DNA of 64,000 bases. Origin: Streptomyces rapamycinicus NRRL 5491. GTDB taxonomy: Bacteria > Actinomycetota > Actinomycetes > Streptomycetales > Streptomycetaceae. How positions within the stretch are numbered: position 1 is the first letter of the stretch; each line of letters starts with the position of its first letter. The DNA is taken from assembly GCF_024298965.1 (NCBI RefSeq), contig NZ_CP085193.1:8804001-8868000 (forward strand), read 5' to 3'. The notes below the pieces were generated by a model that was not told the origin of the DNA, searched no databases, and saw nothing but the letters and a program-made list of their open reading frames with translations. The translations under genes were made by a program, and so were the position numbers. Positions 7,196 to 16,610 of the stretch are shown here, piece by piece.

Positions 7196-9340
7196 ATGCG
7201 GCCCGTAACTCAGCTCGAACGCAAGGTGGCGCCCTTCGAGGTCGTCAGCCCCTATCAGCCCAGCGGTGACCAGCCCACCGCCATCGCCGACCTCGACCGG
7301 CGCGTTCGCGCGGGGGAGAGGGACGTCGTCCTGCTCGGCGCGACCGGCACCGGCAAGTCCGCGACCACCGCATGGATGATCGAGAAACTTCAGCGGCCCA
7401 CGCTGGTCATGGCTCCGAACAAGACGCTGGCCGCCCAGCTGGCCAATGAGTTCCGCGAGCTGCTGCCGAACAACGCGGTCGAGTACTTCGTCTCGTACTA
7501 CGACTACTACCAGCCCGAGGCGTACGTCCCGCAGTCGGACACCTACATCGAGAAGGACTCCTCGATCAACGAGGAGGTGGAGCGGCTGCGCCATTCGGCG
7601 ACGAACTCGCTGCTCACCCGGCGTGACGTGGTCGTGGTGGCCTCCGTCTCCTGCATCTACGGCCTCGGTACGCCGCAGGAGTACGTGGACCGTATGGTGC
7701 CGCTCAAGGTCGGCGAGGAGATCGACCGCGATCAGCTGCTGCGCCGCTTTGTCGACATTCAGTACAACCGCAATGACATGGCGTTCACCCGGGGCACCTT
7801 CCGGGTCCGCGGCGACACCATCGAGATCTTCCCGGTCTACGAGGAGCTCGCGGTCCGCATCGAGATGTTCGGCGACGAGATCGAGGCGCTGTCCACGCTC
7901 CATCCGCTCACCGGCGAAGTGATCAGCGACGACCAGGAGCTCTATGTGTTCCCGGCCACCCACTATGTGGCCGGGCCCGAGCGCATGGAGAAGGCCATCG
8001 CCGGGATCGAGGCCGAACTCACCGAGACCCTGGCCCGGATGGAGAAGCAGGGCAAGCTGCTGGAGGCCCAGCGGCTGCGGATGCGCACCACCTACGACAT
8101 CGAGATGATGCGGCAGATCGGCACCTGCTCCGGTATCGAGAACTACTCGCTGCACATCGACGGCCGTGAGACCGGATCCCCGCCGCACACCCTGCTGGAC
8201 TACTTCCCGGAGGACTTCCTCCTGGTCATCGACGAGTCGCATGTCACGGTCCCGCAGATCGGCGCGATGTACGAGGGCGACGCCTCCCGCAAGCGGACCC
8301 TCATCGAGCACGGCTTCCGGCTGCCCTCCGCACTGGACAACCGCCCCCTGAAGTGGGAGGAGTTCCTGGAGCGCGTCGGCCAGACGGTCTATCTCTCCGC
8401 CACCCCGGGGACGTACGAGATGTCCCGCGGCGACGGCTTCGTGGAGCAGATCATCCGCCCGACCGGCCTGGTCGACCCGGAGGTCGTAGTCAAGCCGACC
8501 GAGGGCCAGATCGACGATCTCATCCATGAGATCCGCACCCGCACCGAGAAGGACGAGCGGGTCCTGGTCACTACCCTCACCAAGAAGATGGCCGAGGACC
8601 TCACCGACTACATGCTCGAGCTGGGCATCCAGGTGCGCTATCTGCACAGCGATGTGGACACCCTGCGCCGGGTCGAGCTGCTGCGCGAGCTGCGCGCCGG
8701 CGAGTTCGACGTACTGGTGGGCATCAACCTGCTGCGGGAGGGCCTCGACCTTCCGGAGGTCTCGCTGGTCGCCATCCTCGACGCCGACAAGGAGGGCTTC
8801 CTGCGCTCGGGCACGTCGCTGATCCAGACCATCGGCCGTGCCGCCCGTAACGTCTCGGGCCAGGTGCATATGTACGCCGACAAGGTCACCCCGGCGATGG
8901 CGAAGGCCATCGACGAGACCAACCGCCGCCGCGAGAAGCAAGTCGCGTTCAACAAGGCCAACAAGATCGATCCGCAGCCGCTGCGGAAGAAGATCAACGA
9001 CATCGTGGCCCAGATCGCCCGCGAGGACGTCGACACGGAGGAGCTGCTCGGCACCGGCTACCGCAAGACGAAGGACGGCAAGGGCGCGAAGGCGGCCGAG
9101 CCGGCGGCCGGCGGCAAGGCGGCCAAGGGCGGTAAGGCGAAGGCCGCCAAGGGCAAGGCCAAGGAGGAGGTGCTGACCGACCGGCCCGCGGCCGAGCTCG
9201 CCGAGCAGATCGAGGAGATGACCGACCGCATGCGGGCCGCGGCGGCGGAGCTCCAGTTCGAGGTGGCGGCCCGACTGCGCGACGAGGTGTCGGAGTTGAA
9301 GAAGGAGCTGCGGCAGATGAGGGAGGCCGGAGTTTCCTGA
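7196..9340 (+). CDS. uvrB: UvrABC excision nuclease subunit B
   Basis: 714 residues starting [10 protein letters not shown]. UvrB verifies DNA lesions handed over by UvrA and recruits UvrC. Seen: Walker A GATGTGKS near residue 47, the [12 protein letters not shown] beta-hairpin near 100-112, helicase motifs including [12 protein letters not shown] and a C-terminal UVR domain ([20 protein letters not shown]) that contacts UvrC. Unusually, a Lys/Ala/Gly-rich stretch (about residues 623-655, e.g. [14 protein letters not shown]) separates the helicase core from the UVR domain, lengthening the protein beyond the usual 660-690. A strong terminator follows directly. Confidence 0.98.
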   Translation: MRPVTQLERKVAPFEVVSPYQPSGDQPTAIADLDRRVRAGERDVVLLGATGTGKSATTAWMIEKLQRPTLVMAPNKTLAAQLANEFRELLPNNAVEYFVSYYDYYQPEAYVPQSDTYIEKDSSINEEVERLRHSATNSLLTRRDVVVVASVSCIYGLGTPQEYVDRMVPLKVGEEIDRDQLLRRFVDIQYNRNDMAFTRGTFRVRGDTIEIFPVYEELAVRIEMFGDEIEALSTLHPLTGEVISDDQELYVFPATHYVAGPERMEKAIAGIEAELTETLARMEKQGKLLEAQRLRMRTTYDIEMMRQIGTCSGIENYSLHIDGRETGSPPHTLLDYFPEDFLLVIDESHVTVPQIGAMYEGDASRKRTLIEHGFRLPSALDNRPLKWEEFLERVGQTVYLSATPGTYEMSRGDGFVEQIIRPTGLVDPEVVVKPTEGQIDDLIHEIRTRTEKDERVLVTTLTKKMAEDLTDYMLELGIQVRYLHSDVDTLRRVELLRELRAGEFDVLVGINLLREGLDLPEVSLVAILDADKEGFLRSGTSLIQTIGRAARNVSGQVHMYADKVTPAMAKAIDETNRRREKQVAFNKANKIDPQPLRKKINDIVAQIAREDVDTEELLGTGYRKTKDGKGAKAAEPAAGGKAAKGGKAKAAKGKAKEEVLTDRPAAELAEQIEEMTDRMRAAAAELQFEVAARLRDEVSELKKELRQMREAGVS

Positions 9341-9344
9341 TCAC

Positions 9345-9375
9345 CGGGCGCCCCGGGTACTCACCGGGGCGCCCG
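9345..9375 (+). terminator. uvrB terminator hairpin
   Basis: A perfect 12-base stem (CGGGCGCCCCGG at 9345-9356 with its complement at 9364-9375) and a 7-base loop lie 5 bases after the uvrB stop. There is no U-tract, as is normal for streptomycete terminators. Confidence 0.75.
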
Positions 9376-9536
9376 TGGGTTCCCTGTGTTGCAAGACCGA
9401 CACAAAAGTCCGCTCGTCCGGCCGGAGCCCTGGCCACAGTGCATAGGGTTTTCGGAAGGGCCGTGCGTACGGCGCGGCCACGGCCGCACACCCGCGGCGG
9501 CCACGGGGAATCGAGAGATGAGAGTAGGGACAGCGC

Positions 9537-10115
9537 GTGACGGTCAACATGTCCAAGGGACAGGCCATCAGCCTGCAGAAGGCCGACGGGGGCACCCTGA
9601 CCGCGGTGCGGATGGGGCTGGGCTGGCAGGCGGCGCCCCGCCGCGGGCTGTTCGGCTCCCGTACGCGGGAGATCGACCTCGACGCGTCGGCCGTCCTCTT
9701 CGCCGACAAGCAGCCGACCGACGTCGTCTTCTTCCGCCACCTGGTCAGCGACGACGGCTCGGTCCGCCACACCGGTGACAACCTCGTGGGCGGCGCCGGA
9801 CAGGGCGGCGACGACGAGGCCATCCTGGTCGACCTCCAGCGGGTGCCCGTCCACATCGATCAGATCGTCTTCACGGTGAACTCCTTCACCGGCCAGACCT
9901 TCGCCGAGGTGCAGAACGCGTTCTGCCGGCTGGTGGACGAGACCAACGGCCAGGAGCTCGCCCGCTACACCCTCACCGGCGGCGGGCAGTACACCGCCCA
10001 GATCATGGCCACGGTCCAGCGCGCGGGCAGCTCCTGGCAGATGAAGGCGGTCGGCGAGCCGGCCAACGGCCGCACCTTCCAGGACCTGATGCCGCACATC
10101 CTGCCGCATCTGTAA
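9537..10115 (+). CDS. TerD-family (tellurium-resistance / stress) protein
   Basis: 192 residues from GTG at 9537; an ATG four codons in (9549, MSKGQAISL) is an equally possible start. It carries the TerD fold: MSKGQAISLQK at the N terminus, LGW, the strand-turn DLDASAVLF, and the GDNLVGGAGQGGDDEAILVDL segment whose acidic residues bind calcium in characterised TerD proteins. QNAFCRLVDETNGQELARYTL follows. Members are cytoplasmic and tied to tellurite, oxidative and envelope stress, but the biochemical role is unclear. A second TerD gene follows 148 bases on, and a TerC-family gene comes after it, forming a small Ter-like cluster. Confidence 0.9.
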   Translation: MTVNMSKGQAISLQKADGGTLTAVRMGLGWQAAPRRGLFGSRTREIDLDASAVLFADKQPTDVVFFRHLVSDDGSVRHTGDNLVGGAGQGGDDEAILVDLQRVPVHIDQIVFTVNSFTGQTFAEVQNAFCRLVDETNGQELARYTLTGGGQYTAQIMATVQRAGSSWQMKAVGEPANGRTFQDLMPHILPHL

Positions 10116-10263
10116 GGGCGTACCGCATCTGTAAAGGCGTACCGCCCAGGTGAGCGCGTCGGCCCGGTTGAGCAGAGCTCGCCGGGCCGACGCGCTCATC
10201 GCACCATCGCATCACCACACAACACGTACGGCACACAGCGGAACACAACGAGGGGACGCAGCC

Positions 10264-12204
10264 ATGACGGCCGAGCTGGTCCGAGGGCAGAACCACCCGC
10301 TGCCCCAGACCCGTTTGGAGATCCGGATCTCTGCGGGCAATCCGATCGTGGCCGGGGCGACACTCGGCGATGAGCGGGGCACGGTGCACGGCGCCGAATG
10401 GGTCGCGCATCCCGCCTCGCCCCAACTGGCCGGGATAGAGGTGCCCAAACAGGCGGCGGCCGACCACCGGCTCGCCGTGGACCTCGACGCGATGCCCGAG
10501 CACATCCACCGGGTCACCGTGCTGCTCGCGCTGCCGACCGGTGTCGGCGGCCCGGCCCGGTTCGGCGCCATGGCCGCGCCGTTCGCCGCCGTCACCGGCC
10601 TCGACGGCACCGAGATCGCCAGCTACACCATCACCGATCTGGACTCGGAGTCCGCGGTGGCCGCCCTGGAGCTCTACCGCAGGCAGGGTGCCTGGAAGGT
10701 GCGCGCCATCGGCCAGGGGTACGCGGGCGGGCTGGCCGCCATGCTGCACGACCAGGGGCTGGAGCAGGGCACCGCCCTCGCGGCGCGGATCAACGAGGCG
10801 GTGGCCCGAGGCATGGCCCGCTCGGTCGCCCAGCCCCCGCCCCGCCCGGAGGGCGACGGCCGGGTGCGCACGGCCGCCGCGGGCGGCGCCACCGACCCGG
10901 CCCCCGCCCAGCCGCAGACCCCGCCGCAGCAGCCGCAGGGCACGCCCGCCGCCGGAGGGTCCATCGACTACCAGCACCCGGGCCGACGTACGGCCACGCC
11001 GCCCACGCCCCCGCCCACGGCGCCGCCCGCCGCGCCCGGACAGCCCGCCCAGCCGGTCGCGGGCGACGCCTCCGGCTGGTCCATGGACGAGCGGCTCTAC
11101 AACCAGATCTGGGGCATGTTCGAGGACCTGGCCCGGACGACCGCGGCCTACCGCAGCGCGGTGGACTTCGCCGAGTCCCGTATGGAGCAGGAGCTGGACC
11201 GGGTGCTCTCCGACCCGCGCACCCGGGTGGGCCCGGCCGCCGACTCCGCCCGCGCCGAGGCGCGCGCCAAGCAGACCGACCTCGTGGAGCAGGCCCGGAT
11301 CGCCCTGGACCGCGATCTGGCGCAGCTCATCGCCGAGGCCGAGGTGGTGGAGCCCGCGCTGCCGTACGCCTACGCCCGCTGGGACAGCCCGGTGTGGCAG
11401 GCGTACCAGGTGCCGATGGAGGTCCCGATGGCCCTGCGCCTGGGCGATCTGCACCTTCCGGAGCGCGCGGATCTGCACATCCCGATGCTGGTGCGGCTTC
11501 CGCTGGAGCGGGGGCTGTGGATCGACGCCGGGCGTTCCGGCTCGTTCGACGGGCCGGCCGACTCCGGTGAGCAGCGCAGGCTGGCGGCGGACGCGGCGGT
11601 GGCGATCGCGGCGCGGATGCTGGCCGTCTATCCGGTCGGGGAGTTCGCGGTGCATGTGATCGACCCGGCGGGTTCGGCCGCGGGCTCGTTCGCGCCGCTG
11701 GTGGGGTCGGGTGTGCTGGCCGAGCCGCCGGCGACCGGGGCCCAGGGGGTCTCGGCGGTGCTCGCCGCGCTGACCCAGCGTGTCGACCTGGTGCAGATGG
11801 CGATCCGCAGCGGGGCCACGGACGCGCTGCCGCCGGAAGTGGACATCGCCGAGCAGCTGCTGATCGTCCATGACTTCCCGCACGGCTTCGACGACCGGGC
11901 CGTCACCCAGCTGCGCTATCTGGCGGACGAGGGGCCCTCGGTGGGCGTGCATCTGATGATGGTCGCCGACCGCGAGGACGCGCGGGCCTACGGTCCGGTG
12001 CTGGACCCGCTGTGGCGGTCGCTGCTGCGGCTCACGCCGGTGGCCGACGACCACCTCGCCGACCCCTGGGTGGGCCACGCGTGGACGTACGAGCCGCCGA
12101 CGGTGCCGCCGGGCAGCCGGGTGCTGGACCAGGTGCTGGGGGAGGTGGGGAGGGCCGCGCAGGCTCTGCGGGCCGCGCGGGCCCGCCAGTCGTATGGCGG
12201 CTGA
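10264..12204 (+). CDS. TerD-family protein with long Pro-rich linker and degenerate FtsK-like C-terminal region
   Basis: 646 residues. The first 180 form a TerD domain (NHPLPQTRLEIRISAG, VDLDAMPEHIHRVTVLLALP, GLDGTEIASYTI). A Pro/Ala/Gln-rich linker follows (about 200-275). The last 370 residues contain a helical coiled region (VEQARIALDRDLAQLIAEAE) and an alpha/beta region: LVRLPLERGLWIDAG, AVHVIDPAG, EQLLIVHDFPHGFD, VGVHLMMVADRED. The order of that part resembles the HerA/FtsK-type ATPase domains of giant FtsK/SpoIIIE-like proteins, but I see no Walker A or B motif. The TerD call is firm; the C-terminal comparison is inference. Start ATG at 10264. Confidence 0.85.
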   Translation: MTAELVRGQNHPLPQTRLEIRISAGNPIVAGATLGDERGTVHGAEWVAHPASPQLAGIEVPKQAAADHRLAVDLDAMPEHIHRVTVLLALPTGVGGPARFGAMAAPFAAVTGLDGTEIASYTITDLDSESAVAALELYRRQGAWKVRAIGQGYAGGLAAMLHDQGLEQGTALAARINEAVARGMARSVAQPPPRPEGDGRVRTAAAGGATDPAPAQPQTPPQQPQGTPAAGGSIDYQHPGRRTATPPTPPPTAPPAAPGQPAQPVAGDASGWSMDERLYNQIWGMFEDLARTTAAYRSAVDFAESRMEQELDRVLSDPRTRVGPAADSARAEARAKQTDLVEQARIALDRDLAQLIAEAEVVEPALPYAYARWDSPVWQAYQVPMEVPMALRLGDLHLPERADLHIPMLVRLPLERGLWIDAGRSGSFDGPADSGEQRRLAADAAVAIAARMLAVYPVGEFAVHVIDPAGSAAGSFAPLVGSGVLAEPPATGAQGVSAVLAALTQRVDLVQMAIRSGATDALPPEVDIAEQLLIVHDFPHGFDDRAVTQLRYLADEGPSVGVHLMMVADREDARAYGPVLDPLWRSLLRLTPVADDHLADPWVGHAWTYEPPTVPPGSRVLDQVLGEVGRAAQALRAARARQSYGG

Positions 12205-12284
12205 CCAGGGCTGACCCGGCCCTGACCAGGGCTTTTGCCTTTCTCTTTACTCTCTCATGGGGATTCCTGTACTCTCTTTTACGC

Positions 12285-12402
12285 GGAGGGGAGTACTCCT
12301 TAGCGGTGTTCCCGTCACCACGGATTCCGTCCGGCACCAGGAGGCCGGACGGAATCCCGGGGCACCGGTCCATGGCGCGGTCCACGGGCGGAAGAGACCT
12401 CC
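12285..12402 (+). ncRNA. candidate yybP-ykoY (manganese) riboswitch leader of the TerC-family gene
   Basis: The leader holds GGGGAGTACTCC near 12288-12299 and a GAGACC block at 12394-12399. GGAGG at 12285-12289 can pair with CCTCC at 12398-12402 to close a P1-like helix. Inside is a perfect 14-base stem (12322-12335 with 12344-12357, 8-base loop) and CCCGTCACC at 12311-12319. This layout and the downstream TerC/Alx-type gene are what is known for manganese-sensing yybP-ykoY riboswitches. I am matching from memory of the consensus, so a covariance-model search is needed to settle it. Confidence 0.5.
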
Positions 12403-12446
12403 GGCAGCGACGACGCTGAGACTGCCGTACGAATGCCGGAGGAACC

Positions 12447-13451
12447 GTGGACGTATCCGTGACCATGTGGGGGTTGACGATCATCGGCCTCTGCGCCCTG
12501 ATCGCCGTCGACTTCTTCATCGGCGGCCGCAAACCGCATGAGGTCTCCATCAAGGAGGCCGGGATCTGGACCGCCGTCTGGGTCGCCCTGGCCGGGCTCT
12601 TCGGGCTCGGGCTGCTGGTCTTCGCGGGCGGCCAGCCCTCCGGCGAATTCTTCGCGGGCTTCATCACCGAGAAGTCGCTGAGCGTCGACAACCTCTTCGT
12701 CTTCGTCCTGATCATGGCGAAGTTCGCCGTGCCGACGATCTACCAGCAGCGCGTGCTGATGGTGGGTGTGCTCATCGCCCTGGTGCTGCGCGCGGTCTTC
12801 ATCGCCGCCGGCGCCGCGATCGTCTCGACCTTCGCCTGGGTCTTCTACATCTTCGGCGCCTTCCTCATCTGGACGGCCTGGAAGCTCATCCAGGAGGCGC
12901 GGGCCGATGAGGAGGAAGAGGAGTTCGAGGAGAACCGGCTGCTCAAGGCGGTCGAGAAGCGGTTCCCGTCCACCGACCGGTACCACGACACCAAGCTGTT
13001 CATCGTGGAGAACGGCAAGCGGCTGATGACCCCGATGCTGATCGTCATGCTGGCGATCGGCACCACGGACGTCCTCTTCGCGCTGGACTCGATACCCGCG
13101 ATCTTCGGCCTCACCCAGGACCCGTACATCGTCTTCACCGCCAACGCCTTCGCGCTGATGGGCCTGCGCCAGCTGTACTTCCTCATCGGCGGCCTGCTCA
13201 GGAAGCTGGTCCACCTCTCGTACGGACTGTCGATCATCCTCGGCTTCATCGGCGTCAAGCTGGTGCTGCACGCGCTGCACGAGTCCGGGGTGCATGTCCC
13301 GGAGATCAGCATCCCGGTCTCGCTCGGCGTCATCTGCGCGGTGCTCGCCGTCACCACGGCCACCAGTCTGTACGCCTCGAGGAAACAGGCCCTGGCGGAG
13401 GCGGGGAGCGGGGAGGACCGGACCCGGGACAAGGACAGCGTCGACGTCTGA
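12447..13451 (+). CDS. TerC/Alx-family integral membrane protein
   Basis: 334 residues from GTG at 12447, with GGAGG a few bases upstream. Roughly eight membrane spans are visible. Family motifs are EKSLSVDNLFVFVLI near residues 71-85 and the repeat-related GTTDVLFALDSIPAIFGLT, each with the conserved acidic residue in a membrane helix. A strongly acidic cytoplasmic loop (ADEEEEEFEENR, near 152) lies between the two repeats. Relatives (Alx, TerC, MeeF/MeeY) export manganese or support metalation of secreted proteins. The riboswitch-like leader supports a link to manganese. The tail is hydrophilic and variable. Confidence 0.92.
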   Translation: MDVSVTMWGLTIIGLCALIAVDFFIGGRKPHEVSIKEAGIWTAVWVALAGLFGLGLLVFAGGQPSGEFFAGFITEKSLSVDNLFVFVLIMAKFAVPTIYQQRVLMVGVLIALVLRAVFIAAGAAIVSTFAWVFYIFGAFLIWTAWKLIQEARADEEEEEFEENRLLKAVEKRFPSTDRYHDTKLFIVENGKRLMTPMLIVMLAIGTTDVLFALDSIPAIFGLTQDPYIVFTANAFALMGLRQLYFLIGGLLRKLVHLSYGLSIILGFIGVKLVLHALHESGVHVPEISIPVSLGVICAVLAVTTATSLYASRKQALAEAGSGEDRTRDKDSVDV

Positions 13452-13516
13452 CGGCGCCCGCGGCGTCACCGCCCTGACGGCGCCAGAGAGCGCCCGACGA
13501 CGTCCGACAGCTCTGT

Positions 13517-13539
13517 CCGTCCCGGGTCCGGGAGGACGG
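13517..13539. terminator. possible shared terminator between convergent genes
   Basis: CCGTCC at 13517-13522 pairs with GGACGG at 13534-13539, with a further GC-rich pairing possible inside. It lies between the converging TerC-family and MFS genes. The stem is short, so this is tentative. Confidence 0.4.
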
Positions 13540-13541
13540 GC

Positions 13542-14894
13542 TCACACAGCCGCCTCCCCGGCCTCCAGAGGCCGTACGGCCGACCGTCCACCGTCCGGAC
13601 GGTCGGCCGTCGGCCGTGTCTCCGGCAGCAGGGCGAAACAGCCCAGGCTCAGCAGCGCCACGGCGGTCAGATACGCGGCGACGCCCCAGGGCGGGCCGTC
13701 GCCGTGGGACACCGCCGTCGCCACGATCGGGGTGAGCGCCCCGCCCAGGACGCCCGCGAGGTTGTAGCCGAGCGCCGCCCCCGTACAGCGCACCCGCGCC
13801 TCGAAAAGCTCGGGCAGATAGGCCGAGGTCACGGCGAACATGGTGATGAAGGAGAGCAGCGCGCCCAGGAAGCCCAGGAACATCAGCGGCGGCTCACCGG
13901 TGCGCAACAGTGCCACCAGCGGAAACATCCACACCACGATGGCCACGCAGCCCACCAGGCACATCGGCCGCCGCCCGAAGCGGTCGCCGAGATGGGCCGC
14001 CAGGGGCGTCAGGGCGCCCAGGACCGCCACGGCCGCCATGATGCAGCCGAGCAGGGTGGTGCGGGCCACCCCGAGCCGCTCCGTGCCGTACGCCAGGGAC
14101 CAGGTCGTGACCGCGTAGAAGACGGCGTAGCCCACCGCCAGCCCGCCCGCGGTCAGCAGGACCAGCCGCCAGTGGCCGCGCACCACCTCGGCCAGCGGCG
14201 CCGCGGCCTGCTCGCCGCGCTCGGCCAGCTCCCGGAACTGCGGGGACTCGGTCACCTGGGCCCGCAGCAGCAGCCCGGCGCCCGCCAGCAGCCCCGCGCC
14301 CCAGAACGGCACCCGCCACCCCCAGGACCGGAACTCGCCGTCGCTCAGCGTGGCCGACAGGGCCAGCATCGTGCCATTGGCCAGCAGAAAGCCGATGGAC
14401 GGGCCGACCTGCGGAAAGCCCGACCACAGCCCGCGCCTCGCGGCGGGCGCGTGCTCGGCGGTCAGCAGCACCGCGCCGCCCCATTCGCCGCCCAGCCCCA
14501 GCCCCTGAAGGAAGCGCAGCACGAGCAGCAGGACGGGGGCGGCGATGCCGATCGAGTCGTAGGCCGGTACGAAGCCCACCGCGACGGTCGCGAGACCGGT
14601 GAGCAGCAGCGAGGCGATGAGCACCGGACGGCGCCCGTGGCGGTCGCCGAGGGGCCCGAAGAGCATCGAGCCCAGCGGCCGGGAGACGAAGCCGACGGCG
14701 AAGGTGCCGAAGGCGGCGAGGGTGCCGGCCAGCGGCGAGAAGGTGGGGAAGAACAGCGGGCCGAGGACGAGCGCCGCGGCCGTGCCGTAGACGAAGAAGT
14801 CGTAGAACTCGATCGCGGTGCCGGCCAGGGACGCGGCCGCGAGGCGGGCCATGGACGGTGAGCGGTCATGCTGCGGTGAGCGGTCGTGCTGCAT
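13542..14894 (-). CDS. MFS transporter, metabolite:H+ symporter-type
   Basis: About 450 residues and twelve hydrophobic segments. The first cytoplasmic loop has GDRHGRRPVLIASLL, and the equivalent loop in the second half has GDRFGRRPM, both MFS hallmark motifs. EFYDFFVYGTAAAL in helix 1 and FLQGLGLGGEWGGA in helix 4-5 mark the ProP/ShiA/KgtP-like (MHS) subfamily. Substrates there are organic acids or osmolytes; none can be named here. The N terminus has a duplicated HDRSP unit from an 18-base DNA repeat, and ATG at 14852 (MARLAAAS) could be the true start. Confidence 0.88.
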   Translation of the reverse strand: MQHDRSPQHDRSPSMARLAAASLAGTAIEFYDFFVYGTAAALVLGPLFFPTFSPLAGTLAAFGTFAVGFVSRPLGSMLFGPLGDRHGRRPVLIASLLLTGLATVAVGFVPAYDSIGIAAPVLLLVLRFLQGLGLGGEWGGAVLLTAEHAPAARRGLWSGFPQVGPSIGFLLANGTMLALSATLSDGEFRSWGWRVPFWGAGLLAGAGLLLRAQVTESPQFRELAERGEQAAAPLAEVVRGHWRLVLLTAGGLAVGYAVFYAVTTWSLAYGTERLGVARTTLLGCIMAAVAVLGALTPLAAHLGDRFGRRPMCLVGCVAIVVWMFPLVALLRTGEPPLMFLGFLGALLSFITMFAVTSAYLPELFEARVRCTGAALGYNLAGVLGGALTPIVATAVSHGDGPPWGVAAYLTAVALLSLGCFALLPETRPTADRPDGGRSAVRPLEAGEAAV

Positions 14895-14973
14895 GACGCG
14901 ACAACCGCCCCGGCCCGCCGGGGGTCACGGGGCGTACGGAGGCGCGCGGCGCTCCGGGGCCGTGCGAGCGCCG

Positions 14974-15630
14974 CTACCAGCCGCGCTCGCGCCACTCCCC
15001 GAGGTGCGGGCGCTCGGCGCCGAGGGTGGTGTCGTCGCCGTGGCCGGGGTAGACCCAGGTCTCGTCGGAGAGCTGGTCGAAGAGCTTGCTCTCGACGTCG
15101 TTGATCAGGCTCTCGAAAGCCTTGGGATCCTTACGGGTGTTACCGACCCCGCCCGGGAACAGGCAGTCGCCGGTGAAGACGTGCGGATGGCCGTGCGGAT
15201 CGTCGTAGATCAGGGCGATGCTGCCGGGGGTGTGGCCGACCAGATGGCGGGCGGTCAGCTCGACCCGGCCGACCCGCAGCGTGTCGCCGTCCTCGACCAG
15301 GACATCGGTGCGCGCCGGGATGCCCTCCGCGTCGTAGCGGCCAGCGTAGGTACGGGCGCCGGTGGCCTCCATCACCTCGCGCAGCGCGCCCCAGTGGTCG
15401 GGGTGGCGGTGGGTGGTGACCAGGGACGCGATCCCGCTCTCGCCGATGAGGGAGAGCAGGGTGTGGGGCTCCGCGGCGGCGTCGATCAGCAGCTGTTCGT
15501 CGGTGGCCCGGCAGCGCAGCAGATAGGCGTTGTTGGACATGGGGCCGACCGCGACCTTCGAGATCATGAGATCGGGCAGTTCATGCACGTCGGCCGGTCC
15601 GCCGACCGTCACCACTCCGCTGTAGGTCAT
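14974..15630 (-). CDS. metallo-beta-lactamase-fold hydrolase (glyoxalase II-like)
   Basis: 218 residues. The metal site HRHPDH at residues 74-79 is the HxHxDH motif, with later ligands in GHTPGS, FTGDCLFPGG and the C-terminal YPGHGDD. The order of motifs and small size match glyoxalase II-like hydrolases acting on thioesters. In an actinobacterium the natural thiol would be mycothiol, and the next gene is of a mycothiol-dependent family. The gap to that gene is only 4 bases, so the two are probably co-transcribed, which suggests linked thiol metabolism (inference). Confidence 0.88.
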   Translation of the reverse strand: MTYSGVVTVGGPADVHELPDLMISKVAVGPMSNNAYLLRCRATDEQLLIDAAAEPHTLLSLIGESGIASLVTTHRHPDHWGALREVMEATGARTYAGRYDAEGIPARTDVLVEDGDTLRVGRVELTARHLVGHTPGSIALIYDDPHGHPHVFTGDCLFPGGVGNTRKDPKAFESLINDVESKLFDQLSDETWVYPGHGDDTTLGAERPHLGEWRERGW

Positions 15631-15634
15631 GGCC

Positions 15635-16381
15635 TCAGCCTAGTGCGGGCAGGAGGGGCAAGGGACCGTCGGGGCAGGAGAGACCGGCGCCGTCCGTACG
15701 GCCGGTGAGCCAGCCCAGCAGGGCGGCGGGGGAGCCGGTGACGGTGACCGGGGACTCCCCGGGGGCGGCGGGGCGGCCGGTGTGCCGGACGTCCGCTTCG
15801 CCGGGCCCGGTGGCCAGCCGCAGCGGGGGAATATCCGGGCGCCCGGCGAACCTTGTACCAATCAGCACGGTGAGCAGGCTCTCGACGAACGTGGCGGGGA
15901 GATCCGTCACGGTGCGGCCGACGCCGAGATCGACATGGTGCAGCTCGACCTCGGTGAGGCGGCGCAGCGGCAGCCCGGCGGCCGGCTCCCGGACACCGCC
16001 GCGCGGGGTCACCTCGTACGGCAGGCGCTCCGGGGGCAGCGCGGCGACCGCCGCGTCGAAGCGGGTGGCGCTGGTGCGCAGATCGTCCAGGTGGACGGCG
16101 AGCGGCCGGTCGGCATCCCGCCGGATGTCGGCGTCGCGCGTCTCCGCGTCGGGGTACATCGGGGTCTCTTCACCGGTCCGGGCCCAGGTGAGGAGGTTCA
16201 CCATCGCGTCCGCGTTGCGGGCCAGATGGGCCAGGACATGGCCGCGGGTCCAGCCCGGGAGCTCCGATGGACGGGTGAGGGAGGCCTCGTCGAGGGCGGC
16301 GACGGCGGTCAGCAGCCGGTCCGTCGCCTCCTGTACGGCGGCGGCGTCCCGGGCGTAGTCGGCCCCGGCGTAGTCGGTCAT
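15635..16381 (-). CDS. maleylpyruvate isomerase-family mycothiol-dependent enzyme
   Basis: 248 residues from ATG at 16381; the longer upstream frame crosses the divergent uvrA promoter and was rejected. An N-terminal DinB-like four-helix domain shows the family mark [18 protein letters not shown] at about 41-58, where the His is a metal ligand. A smaller C-terminal domain follows ([20 protein letters not shown]). Family members use mycothiol as cofactor for isomerisation or thiol transfer; the substrate here is unknown. It is divergent from uvrA and lies directly upstream of the hydrolase gene. Confidence 0.83.
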   Translation of the reverse strand: MTDYAGADYARDAAAVQEATDRLLTAVAALDEASLTRPSELPGWTRGHVLAHLARNADAMVNLLTWARTGEETPMYPDAETRDADIRRDADRPLAVHLDDLRTSATRFDAAVAALPPERLPYEVTPRGGVREPAAGLPLRRLTEVELHHVDLGVGRTVTDLPATFVESLLTVLIGTRFAGRPDIPPLRLATGPGEADVRHTGRPAAPGESPVTVTGSPAALLGWLTGRTDGAGLSCPDGPLPLLPALG

Positions 16382-16610
16382 GACCCGACCGTAGTGCGCA
16401 CCACACGATCGGGTGAAGTCGGCTCCCGTGGCCCGCAAATCGAATGTGCGTGCTATAGGCTCGGCGTGCTGCATCCTTAAGACATCGTCGTCGTGCCCCC
16501 ATACCCTGGGTTGGGGGCTTCGCTCCGCTCCGCCTCTGCTCCGACCGGCAGGGCCGCCCCGCGAGCGGGCTCGGCGCACCCCGACTCTCTCAAGAAAGGT
16601 GCCGACCGGC

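Noticed and set aside
7169..8941. A 590-codon minus-strand frame opposite uvrB
   Set aside because: Antisense shadow with typical shadow composition and no recognisable domain.
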